Shown one piece after another: positions 1 through 6,133 of a stretch of DNA of 13,327 nt (the stretch's first letter is position 1; each line of letters begins with the position of its first letter). The translations under genes and the position numbers were made by a program. This DNA is from Minisyncoccota bacterium (GTDB lineage Bacteria > Patescibacteriota > Minisyncoccia > Phycocordibacterales > UBA1006). The notes below the pieces were generated by a model that saw only the letters and a program-made list of their open reading frames with translations, did not search any database and was not told the DNA's origin. The DNA lies in assembly GCA_021129535.1 (NCBI GenBank), contig JAJOLB010000016.1:1-13327 (forward strand), in the 5' to 3' direction.

Positions 1-1
1 A

Positions 2-769
2 GGAATTCAATATATGACCGTTGAGTCAATTTATGGAAAATCACATGCCAAGGAGCGAATTATAGGTGCTGTAACAGGGCTAATGTTGTCAGTGGGGATA
101 GTTGTCATCCTCAACACTATTAACCCGCAATTGTTACAAATTAATTTTGGAAGTAATTTGGATTCCGTAGAGGTTGGAGGTTCTGGTGATTCTGTTCAAG
201 GTATCGATGTAAATGAAAATAAATATGGAAGATACACAATTGCGGGTAAAACATATGCCACAAACGAACAAACAGGGGAATGGCCACCAATAGGAACAAA
301 GAATATAAGTTTATTTAGCCTTAGAGAGAAGGTTCAGTCAGAAAGTCTAAATAATGTTACTTTTTCAAATCCAGAATGCACAACATGGCATCAAGGTCCT
401 GGATGTATTTCTACATGGTATGAGCAAGACGCTCTTAATAAAATTTTCACTAAATTAAAAGGGTTTAGCGCTGAATGTAATAATTGTTCAATTGTAGTAA
501 CAGAGGGGACAAAAGTATGGGCTCATATGTCACATGCAACATGGAAACCAACATTAGATTTAAGATCAAATTCTGAAGTTTCTAGTTGGAACAAATACCT
601 AACAGGAAAAGAAAATCCATATATCGATGAACCAAACCATAAACAGTGTAAAAGTTTGCATCTTTCAAAATTTAATAGTGATTTTGAAACAGTGTTATTT
701 GAAGGACTTAGTTGTGGAGAAGGAAGCTCATACACAGCAGGGCAACATTTGCATGTTAAATTTAAGTAA
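2..769 (+). CDS. Membrane-anchored protein with VirB2-like pilin segment and LAS/M15-like peptidase domain (5' partial)
   Basis: The frame is open from the first bases, so the ATG at 14 is probably internal and the gene starts upstream; residues are numbered from that ATG. Residues 16-44 form one membrane helix ending ILNTINPQLL, a phrase I associate with the second helix of VirB2/TrbC-like pilins in Patescibacteria. A Gly/Ser-containing linker follows. The C-terminal half (about 120-251) has six cysteines (122, 131, 155, 158, 212, 234) and a pattern resembling LAS-type peptidases: H174 with D182, then H245-L-H247 near the end. In that family (MepA, VanX/VanY, hedgehog) two His and one Asp bind zinc, and the first His of HxH acts as base. 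The His-Asp spacing is one residue longer than the usual M15 SxHxxGxAxD motif. A cell-wall peptidase tethered to the membrane or to a pilus is inferred. Its own terminator follows. Confidence 0.6.
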   Translation, partial: GIQYMTVESIYGKSHAKERIIGAVTGLMLSVGIVVILNTINPQLLQINFGSNLDSVEVGGSGDSVQGIDVNENKYGRYTIAGKTYATNEQTGEWPPIGTKNISLFSLREKVQSESLNNVTFSNPECTTWHQGPGCISTWYEQDALNKIFTKLKGFSAECNNCSIVVTEGTKVWAHMSHATWKPTLDLRSNSEVSSWNKYLTGKENPYIDEPNHKQCKSLHLSKFNSDFETVLFEGLSCGEGSSYTAGQHLHVKFK

Positions 770-780
770 TAAAAAAATAA

Positions 781-811
781 AAGAACGGGACTTTCCGCTC
801 TTTTTGTTTTT
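781..811 (+). terminator. Intrinsic terminator after the peptidase-like gene
   Basis: AAGAACGG at 781-788 pairs with CCGCTCTT at 795-802, with one A-C mismatch and a 6-nt loop. A T-rich tail (TTTTTGTTTTT) ends at 811. It starts 11 nt after the stop codon. Confidence 0.8.
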
Positions 812-860
812 ATAGTACAATAAGAACATATTATATTTGTTACAATTACTTGGTAAACTT

Positions 861-992
861 TGTTATTGCGAGTGTAGTAGAGTGGAACGTGGTAATCTAG
901 GTATTTTATTTAAGATTTGTATTATACATATACTTATTAAACTAGAACAGAATAAGCAATACCAGAGATTGCTTCACGAGCTCGCAATGACA
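861..992. repeat. Degenerate palindromic repeat pair (REP/MITE-like element)
   Basis: The left arm (861-903) contains TATTGCGAG, then GGTAATCTAGGTA. The right arm (959-992) reads TACCAGAGATTGC, then CTCGCAATGACA. The reverse complement of the right arm aligns with the left arm at both ends (TGTYATTGCGAG ... GYAATCT..GGTA), with extra bases in the middle. About 55 nt of AT-rich DNA separates the arms. Locally raised GC and the TCATTGCGAG...GCAATCTC phrase match a class of dispersed palindromic repeats I know from many bacterial genomes. The right arm ends 20 nt before the next start codon and so would lie in its leader. Together with the preceding terminator this accounts for the 770-1012 intergenic stretch, in which I saw no gene. 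Confidence 0.6.
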
Positions 993-1012
993 AAACAGAC
1001 CAAAACCTTATT

Positions 1013-2659
1013 ATGAAAAAAAACAGAAAAACAATAATTATCATTATCTTTATACTTCTCCTTATTTTTGGAGCTCTTTGGTTTTTTGGTATATTACAAA
1101 AAAATAAACAAACTGACATCATTGATGGCGCGAAAAACTTGTTCCCCTTTGGTAAAACAGAGATTGGTGTAACAAATAATAATAACAATAATAACCAAAG
1201 TACTAACGAAAATGAAAATCAAACAGAAGAAGAAGGTGAAGACGTTCTTGTAGAAAAAGCAGGACCACGACTACGTCGTATTACCGATTTCCCAACAGGT
1301 GGTTTTTCTGGAATAGTCCGTACAGAGGATAAAGAAATTAATGACATAACGATAAACAGTGTGGGAGAAACCCAGGAAATTAAAAAAATTATTGAAATAG
1401 AAAATAATTATGTACGTTATGCTGCAATCGATAACGCAACAGTATATGAATCAAAAATTACACCATCCTCAATAGGTAAGGACCTTGTTACAAAGGAGTT
1501 TATTCCCAATGTAGAGCATATTATTTTCTCAGAAGATGGTAATAGTGTTATATTTCAGTATTGGAACAAAGAAAATAGAAGCATTGAATCATATGCAGGA
1601 ACAATATCTAAACGCGAAATGAATATAGATGAATGCCCTTATGATTTTTCAAAAAAAATAGTATTAGATAGCAAAGGTGATCATGTTTACGACCTTCATG
1701 TCTTTTTAAATAAAAATAAGAAGACACAAATATCAATATCTGGAATAAATGCACCTGGAAATGAAGGAGCAACAGCAACAGCTGCAACAATCACTGCTAT
1801 TAAAAATTTTCAATCATTACATAACCTTGATATTGATGGAGCTCTTGGTCCTGCAACCAGAGCAGAGCTAGTTAAAATTTGTGACGCAGAACAACAAAAG
1901 ATTGCAGAGCAAAAATTTGAAAATATTGAATCAAAATATTTGATGGAGGGAAGTTTCCTGCCATCAAATATTATCGATGTATCAATAAGTCCAAATAGTG
2001 AAAATTTCTTTTTTCTTAAAAAAGATTCCCTAGGTGTTGTTGGTATAATTCAAAATTTTATAAGTAATTCTAAAAAAACAATTTTTGAATCTCCACACAC
2101 AGGATGGCTTACCGAATGGAACAATAAGGATAATATAGAATTACAAACAAAATCAAGTTATAAATCTTATGGATACAGTTATGAAATGGATGTTACATCA
2201 GGAGACTATCATAAGTCTCTTAAGCAGGAAAAAGGACTAACAACACTTGTCAGCCCTGATAATAAAAAGATTTTTACCCAAAAAATTGAACGTAATAGTT
2301 TAGAAAATAGCCTCTACAACAAAGAAAACAGTAGAAACACACCCTTAAAATTACAAACCTTTACAGAAAAATGTACTTGGGATAAAGAGAGTGTATTTAT
2401 TTATTGTTTTGTGCCAGACAGCCTGTCGTATAAAGATGAATATCCTGACATATGGTATCAAGGCTTGGAAACATATAATGACTCTTTGTGGAAAATCAAC
2501 AGCAACACATTTAAGGTTGAAATTATATCTGATATACCACTTGAATACGGAGAAACATTAGATGTCTTTAAAATAGGTATTGATAAAAATTCTGATTACT
2601 TATATTTTATTGATAAAAATACAGAATTCTTATGGAGTTATAGACTAACAGATTTATAA
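1013..2659 (+). CDS. Membrane-anchored beta-propeller-like protein with embedded peptidoglycan-binding domain
   Basis: This 548-residue protein starts with KKNRK and one membrane helix (about 7-28), giving an N-in, C-out anchor. A low-complexity Asn/Glu linker (about 54-76) follows. The extracellular part has repeats of the kind found in TolB/WD40-like propellers, for example IIFSEDGNSVIFQYW (170-184), VSISPNSENFFFLK (323-336) and LVSPDNKKIF (412-421). Between them, residues about 224-290 match the PG_binding_1 fold: LHVFLN, SISG, AIKNFQSLHNLDIDGALGPATRAEL. That domain binds peptidoglycan, so the protein probably sits at the cell wall. I do not recognise a named family for the whole protein. 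It lies between a pilin/peptidase-like gene and a VirB4 gene, which suggests a structural or docking part of the same envelope machine (inference). No Shine-Dalgarno precedes the ATG. Confidence 0.7.
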   Translation: MKKNRKTIIIIIFILLLIFGALWFFGILQKNKQTDIIDGAKNLFPFGKTEIGVTNNNNNNNQSTNENENQTEEEGEDVLVEKAGPRLRRITDFPTGGFSGIVRTEDKEINDITINSVGETQEIKKIIEIENNYVRYAAIDNATVYESKITPSSIGKDLVTKEFIPNVEHIIFSEDGNSVIFQYWNKENRSIESYAGTISKREMNIDECPYDFSKKIVLDSKGDHVYDLHVFLNKNKKTQISISGINAPGNEGATATAATITAIKNFQSLHNLDIDGALGPATRAELVKICDAEQQKIAEQKFENIESKYLMEGSFLPSNIIDVSISPNSENFFFLKKDSLGVVGIIQNFISNSKKTIFESPHTGWLTEWNNKDNIELQTKSSYKSYGYSYEMDVTSGDYHKSLKQEKGLTTLVSPDNKKIFTQKIERNSLENSLYNKENSRNTPLKLQTFTEKCTWDKESVFIYCFVPDSLSYKDEYPDIWYQGLETYNDSLWKINSNTFKVEIISDIPLEYGETLDVFKIGIDKNSDYLYFIDKNTEFLWSYRLTDL

Positions 2660-2681
2660 AAAGAGTTTATGCTCTTTTTTT
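2658..2681 (+). terminator. Intrinsic terminator after the propeller/PG-binding gene
   Basis: AAAAAGAG (2658-2665) and CTCTTTTT (2672-2679) form an 8-bp stem with a 6-nt loop and run into a T tract. The stem begins inside the TAA stop codon (2657-2659). Confidence 0.8.
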
Positions 2682-2699
2682 GTTTATATAAAATATAAT

Positions 2700-2735
2700 T
2701 TATCATTCCCAGCTCGACTAAAAATTGAATGACAA
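2700..2735. repeat. Possible decayed palindromic repeat
   Basis: TCATTC (2703-2708) and GAATGA (2727-2732) are inverted around CCAGCTCGACT. The phrase TCATTCCCAGCTCGACT resembles dispersed GTCATTCCC...GGGAATGAC palindromes seen in many bacteria. The 3' half has decayed, so this is tentative. Confidence 0.3.
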
Positions 2736-2763
2736 TTTCAATACAAAGAATATTAAAATGTAG

Positions 2764-2769
2764 TATAAT
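2764..2769 (+). promoter_or_regulatory. -10 box giving a probable leaderless virB4 transcript
   Basis: A perfect TATAAT lies exactly 6 nt before the ATG at 2776, so transcription would start at or next to the A of the start codon. No convincing -35 was found at 16-18 bp spacing, and no ribosome binding site is present. Confidence 0.5.
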
Positions 2770-2775
2770 GTATCT

Positions 2776-4626
2776 ATGTCATTACTTTCAGATTTTATGG
2801 GAAGCTCAAGTAAGAGAACCTCTTCTCAAATTAAAAAAACAGCTGTACCTGTCTTACCAGGTGAAATATATAAAACAGCTAAACTTCAACTTCAAGATGT
2901 CTTGGCGCCAGCAGCTCTTGAAATCAGCTCAAAATCTATTAAAATAGCAGGGAAAACATCACGAACATTTTTTATTATGTCGTACCCTCGTTTTCTAACT
3001 GATGGTTGGTTAGCACCTATTGTAAACCTTGATAAGGTTTTTGATGTTGGAATACATATTCACCCAATCCCAACAGAGAAAATACTACAAGAGTTCAAAA
3101 AAAAGGTTGCTGAGGTTCAATCACAAATAAATGTCAGAGAATCAAAAGGGCTTGTTCGTGATCCAATTCTTGATGCCGCTTATCGTGACTTAGAAAAATT
3201 ACGGGATTCACTACAACAAGCTCAAGAAAAAATATTCTCAATTGGACTCTATATCACTATTTATGCAGATAATGAGGATGATCTTTATAAATCAGAAAAT
3301 GAAATACGTTCCTTAATGGAATCAAAATTGATTTATTTGAAACCAGCGCTTTTCCAACAATCAGAAGGTTTCTTGTCAGTAGCTCCAATTGGAGATGATA
3401 GACTGGAAATCCACACAAAACTTAATACAGGTCCTGTTTCTTCATTTTTTCCATTTATCAGTTCAGAATTAACAGACAACAAGGGGATTCTTTATGGGAT
3501 TAACCGTCATAACTCAGGACTTGTTATTTTCGACAGGTACTCTCTACCCAACTATAACTCTGTAACTTTTGCAACATCAGGAGCAGGAAAATCGTATGCT
3601 ACGAAATTAGAAATATTAAGAACATTAATGTTTGATACAGAGGTTATTGTTATTGACCCTGAGCGAGAATATGAATATATCACAGAGGCTGTTGGTGGAC
3701 GCTATTTCAACATATCACTATCGTCAGAACATCATATTAACCCTTTTGATGTTCCAATACCAAATGATGATGAAGATCCTGCTGATGTATTAAGGTCACA
3801 CATTATTCACCTTGTAGGGTTATTTAGAATATTGTTTGGAGGATTAAGTCCAGAAGAGGATTCAATTGTGGACAGAACCATCACAGAAACCTATGCACTA
3901 AAAGACATCACTCCAAATTCTAACTATGTAAACATTGAACCACCGCTTATGTCAGACTTTGAAATGGTATTATCAAGTATGGAAGGAAGTGATTCGCTTC
4001 TTACAAGGCTTACAAAATATACCCATGGAACATGGGCTGGTTTTATTAATAAACCCTCAAATGTAGATATTAATAAAAAATTAGTAGTGTTCTCTATTCG
4101 AGATGTGGAGGATGAACTGAAACCAGCAGCCATGTATATTATTACTGCATTCATATGGAACGCAGTACGTAAAAATATTAAAAAACGTCTCTTGGTTGTT
4201 GATGAGGCTTGGTGGATGATGAAATCAGACGACACAGCATCATTTTTATTTATGATTGCAAAACGTGGACGTAAGTACTTTTTAGGTCTTTCCACTATTA
4301 CACAGGATGTAAATGATTTTATTAGCTCTAAATATGGTACACCCATTATTACAAACTCGTCGATGCAGTTGCTACTGAAACAATCTCCATCTTCGGTAGA
4401 TAATCTACAAAAAATATTTAGACTTACTGACGAGGAAAAATATCTCCTTATAGAATCAAGTGTTGGAGAAGGTATTTTCTTTGCTGGATTAAAACATGTT
4501 GCACTTAAAATAATTGCCTCATATACAGAGGACCAAATTATTACATCAGACCCTGCACAAGTATTATCTATTCGAAATTCAAAACAAGAATTAAGAGAAA
4601 GCGAGGAAAATCATTTTGTAAATTAA
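2776..4626 (+). CDS. virB4: VirB4/TraC-type type IV secretion ATPase
   Basis: This is a 616-residue cytoplasmic or membrane-associated motor ATPase that would power assembly of, or transport through, a type IV secretion or pilus-like complex. The N-terminal half (1-255) is the VirB4-type region, with a charged, probably coiled-coil stretch at about 100-152. The ATPase half has Walker A as ATSGAGKS (266-273, K272), the VIDPEREY segment (292-299) typical of VirB4, Walker B as RLLVVDEAWW (471-480, D476/E477) and a STITQD sensor-like motif (506-511). The first Gly of Walker A is replaced by Ala, but the Lys and Ser are kept. The length is less than the roughly 800 residues of proteobacterial VirB4. 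The chosen ATG follows a TATAAT by 6 nt and matches where the conserved N-terminus begins. The gene converges on yidC and shares its terminator. Confidence 0.93.
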   Translation: MSLLSDFMGSSSKRTSSQIKKTAVPVLPGEIYKTAKLQLQDVLAPAALEISSKSIKIAGKTSRTFFIMSYPRFLTDGWLAPIVNLDKVFDVGIHIHPIPTEKILQEFKKKVAEVQSQINVRESKGLVRDPILDAAYRDLEKLRDSLQQAQEKIFSIGLYITIYADNEDDLYKSENEIRSLMESKLIYLKPALFQQSEGFLSVAPIGDDRLEIHTKLNTGPVSSFFPFISSELTDNKGILYGINRHNSGLVIFDRYSLPNYNSVTFATSGAGKSYATKLEILRTLMFDTEVIVIDPEREYEYITEAVGGRYFNISLSSEHHINPFDVPIPNDDEDPADVLRSHIIHLVGLFRILFGGLSPEEDSIVDRTITETYALKDITPNSNYVNIEPPLMSDFEMVLSSMEGSDSLLTRLTKYTHGTWAGFINKPSNVDINKKLVVFSIRDVEDELKPAAMYIITAFIWNAVRKNIKKRLLVVDEAWWMMKSDDTASFLFMIAKRGRKYFLGLSTITQDVNDFISSKYGTPIITNSSMQLLLKQSPSSVDNLQKIFRLTDEEKYLLIESSVGEGIFFAGLKHVALKIIASYTEDQIITSDPAQVLSIRNSKQELRESEENHFVN

Positions 4627-4675
4627 AACTTAAAAATAAAAAAACAACCTATGTTGTTTTTTTATTTTTAAGTTT
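4626..4675. terminator. Bidirectional terminator shared by virB4 and yidC
   Basis: Two perfectly complementary 23-nt arms (4626-4648 and 4653-4675) flank the 4-nt loop CTAT. A-rich and T-rich tracts on the arms allow termination on both strands. The left arm begins on the last base of the virB4 stop codon. The yidC stop (TAG on the minus strand) is in the loop, and the last eight yidC sense codons form the right arm. Confidence 0.9.
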
Positions 4676-5371
4676 CTTTTGAATATAGAGTTCTTGGAAA
4701 ATCATAAATACGTTTGAGGCAACCCAATAAAGAGCAACAGCGCCACCTATAATATAAGAAAACACAGTAATTATAACAGGCATAGTATATTTCATAGATT
4801 TACCAACCATAGCCATCATTTTTGCTTGCTCTGATTTTTCAGAATCTTCACCTGTACTTTTCATTGATGATGAAAATGAAAGATATATATATTGCGTAAA
4901 ACCAGTCAGAAAGGCAAGAATATAGCTTTTTTCACTTAAATCAAAACCAAAAGAAATAAGATTAAGTTTTTCTGGAATACTAATAAATGAATAAAGTATT
5001 TCTAAATTAATACCATCACTAATATCTTTGAAAACCCAATAGAGGGCTAAAATAATAGGTAGTTGAATTAACATAACAAAGAAACTTGAAAACGGATTAA
5101 CACCGTGTTTCTTGTAAAGTTCAAGAGTTAACTTTGCTTGTTCTTGTTTATTTGCAACTTCTTTCTTAATCTTATCTAATTTTGGCTGCAAGAGTTTTGT
5201 TTGCAGTTGCGTTTTTATAGATTTATAAGAAAGAGGGGAAATAATCAATCTAACAATAATAGTTAGAATAATAACAGATATAAAAATTGAATAATCGGGC
5301 ACATAGTTAACAAAAAAAACAAGTGCATTATAAAGAGGTTTGTAAAATAAAAGATTCCATAAATAAGTCAT
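4649..5371 (-). CDS. yidC: YidC/Oxa1-family membrane protein insertase
   Basis: It inserts and folds inner-membrane proteins, alone or with the Sec translocon. The 240-residue protein has the five-helix core layout: a first helix (about 29-47) carrying the groove arginine R41 in TIIVRLIISPLSYKS, a charged cytoplasmic hairpin (about 52-90), a helix at about 97-117 containing NPFSSFFVMLIQLPI, a helix at about 148-168, and two closely spaced helices at about 195-228. The tail is basic (IQKKLKNKK). There is no lipoprotein Cys and no large periplasmic P1 domain, so it resembles the Gram-positive/CPR form and sits at the short end for that form. It lies downstream of rpmH and rnpA in the usual order, but yidD is missing from the 49-nt gap. 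The last codons double as one arm of the terminator. The start is supported by conserved spacing and an extended -10 six bases upstream. Confidence 0.95.
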   Translation of the reverse strand: MTYLWNLLFYKPLYNALVFFVNYVPDYSIFISVIILTIIVRLIISPLSYKSIKTQLQTKLLQPKLDKIKKEVANKQEQAKLTLELYKKHGVNPFSSFFVMLIQLPIILALYWVFKDISDGINLEILYSFISIPEKLNLISFGFDLSEKSYILAFLTGFTQYIYLSFSSSMKSTGEDSEKSEQAKMMAMVGKSMKYTMPVIITVFSYIIGGAVALYWVASNVFMIFQELYIQKKLKNKKTT

Positions 5372-5377
5372 AAAACA

Positions 5378-5386
5378 ATCATATCA
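5378..5386 (-). promoter_or_regulatory. Extended -10 promoter next to the yidC start
   Basis: On the minus strand TGATATGAT (an extended -10, TGnTATgAT) is followed by 6 nt and then the yidC ATG. This would give a leaderless or nearly leaderless yidC mRNA independent of rnpA. Confidence 0.45.
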
Positions 5387-5420
5387 GAATAGATACTCAT
5401 GTACAGAAAATATGTGTTAT

Positions 5421-5759
5421 TTAACCTCTTTTAGATAGTAATTCTACTATTTGATTTTTAATTTCTTTTTCATCAACATTTAAAACATCTGTTTTTATGA
5501 AAATGAAAACAAATTTTAAATATGAAAACTGTGGATAGATTTCTTTTAAAATATTGTATATTTTTCTTTTATTTTTGTGTCTAATAATAGCTGATTTAGA
5601 TATCTTTTTACCAACAACAACCGTATATTTTGAAAAAATACTTTCATTCATTTTTTTATAAACAAATGAAACCCGTATGTGTTTACTATTTTTGTTTATA
5701 CCTTTATTGTAGAATTTTTTAAACTCTACTGAGTTTATTTTATATATTGAAGGTATCAT
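5421..5759 (-). CDS. rnpA: Ribonuclease P protein component
   Basis: This is the protein subunit of RNase P; it binds the catalytic RNA and helps it recognise and trim the 5' leader of pre-tRNAs. At 112 residues the length is normal. The N-terminus (VEFKKFYNKG) fits the family's opening helix. The signature RNA-binding helix is SAIIRHKNKRKIYNILKE (about 56-73), corresponding to the family's RNR..KR motif with His in place of the Asn. It is basic and lysine-rich overall. It lies between rpmH and yidC, the classic order beside the bacterial origin. A terminator hairpin separates it from rpmH, and a TATAAT lies only 4 nt before its ATG, so it may have its own promoter. I saw no alternative in-frame ATG nearby. 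Confidence 0.93.
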   Translation of the reverse strand: MIPSIYKINSVEFKKFYNKGINKNSKHIRVSFVYKKMNESIFSKYTVVVGKKISKSAIIRHKNKRKIYNILKEIYPQFSYLKFVFIFIKTDVLNVDEKEIKNQIVELLSKRG

Positions 5760-5763
5760 GATA

Positions 5764-5769
5764 ATTATA
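5764..5769 (-). promoter_or_regulatory. Candidate -10 box immediately before rnpA
   Basis: TATAAT on the minus strand ends 4 nt before the rnpA ATG. This is slightly tighter than expected even for a leaderless start. A good -35 is not visible; the expected position falls inside the upstream hairpin. Confidence 0.3.
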
Positions 5770-5778
5770 GAATATAAT

Positions 5779-5805
5779 AAAAACCCTTTTAAATAAAGGG
5801 TTTTT
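5779..5805 (-). terminator. Hairpin terminator between rpmH and rnpA
   Basis: AAAAACCCTTT (5779-5789) pairs perfectly with AAAGGGTTTTT (5795-5805) across a 5-nt loop. Read on the minus strand it starts 1 nt after the rpmH stop, and its 3' arm supplies the T tract. It may be only a partial terminator, since rnpA follows directly. Confidence 0.7.
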
Positions 5806-5806
5806 G

Positions 5807-5953
5807 TTATACTGTTAGTTTTTTTCGTCCTTTTCGTCGTCTTTTAAGAATTAATTTTCGCCCTGCTGTTGTAGACATTCTCTTTAAAAATCCGTGAACC
5901 TTGTACATTTTACGGTTTTTACGTTTTCGCAGTGTTTGTGATTTAGCTTTCAT
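5807..5953 (-). CDS. rpmH: Large ribosomal subunit protein bL34
   Basis: This 48-residue, very basic protein is an RNA-binding part of the large ribosomal subunit. Translation of the minus strand from the ATG at 5953 gives MKAKSQTLRKRKNRK, then MYKVHGFLKRMSTTAGRKLI and LKRRRKGRKKLTV. These match the bL34 pattern in which an RKRK stretch leads to HGFL.RM.T..GRK.L..RR.KGRK.LTV. The conserved C-terminal LTV is intact and followed by TAA. The usual family length is 44-47 residues, and the N-terminus here differs from the common MKRTYQPS. Position and orientation (divergent from dnaA, upstream of rnpA) are the standard origin-proximal arrangement. No Shine-Dalgarno is seen, and I could not pick a convincing promoter for it in the AT-rich upstream DNA. 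Confidence 0.95.
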   Translation of the reverse strand: MKAKSQTLRKRKNRKMYKVHGFLKRMSTTAGRKLILKRRRKGRKKLTV

Positions 5954-6133
5954 AATAATAATTTAAATAGTTATTAAACAATAACACATATATTAATACA
6001 AAAAACAAAATAAGCAAGAAATTCTTTTTAGAAAACAAAATGAGTTATCCACAGAGTTATTAACTATTTTTTTACATTCTTTTTTTATAAAAAACTAAAT
6101 TAATAATATAATAAGATCACAGAAAAATGCTAT
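5954..6133. other. rpmH-dnaA intergenic region with DnaA box (left part of probable oriC)
   Basis: This 180-bp AT-rich spacer between divergent rpmH and dnaA has one perfect consensus DnaA box, TTATCCACA, on the plus strand at 6045-6053. It is flanked by a GAGTTAT direct repeat (6042-6048 and 6054-6060). Downstream, 6061-6113 is nearly all A and T. The box could serve replication initiation, dnaA autoregulation, or both. Confidence 0.65.
6084..6112 (+). promoter_or_regulatory. Candidate dnaA promoter
   Basis: TTTATA (6084-6089) and TATAAT (6107-6112) are separated by 17 bp, which puts the transcription start near 6119 and leaves a leader of about 15 nt. The DnaA box at 6045-6053 lies just upstream, consistent with autoregulation by DnaA. 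The -35 match is modest (4 of 6). Confidence 0.45.

Noticed and set aside
937..1188. An 83-codon minus-strand frame starting in the 1013 gene
   Set aside because: It is antisense to the N-terminal membrane helix and runs into the palindromic repeat; its hydrophobic stretch mirrors the real gene.
1173..1197. AAT/AAC-rich tract that could be a microsatellite or CRISPR-like repeat
   Set aside because: It encodes the Asn-rich linker of the membrane-anchored protein, has no spacer structure, and similar linkers are common in AT-rich surface proteins.
3924..4346. A 140-codon minus-strand frame
   Set aside because: It lies entirely inside virB4, antisense to its ATPase motifs, with no sign of independent coding.
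5530..5538. Near-consensus DnaA box (CTATCCACA on the minus strand)
   Set aside because: It lies inside rnpA as ordinary codons (Tyr-Pro-Gln) and differs by one base from consensus; probably coincidence, though it is within 600 bp of the origin.
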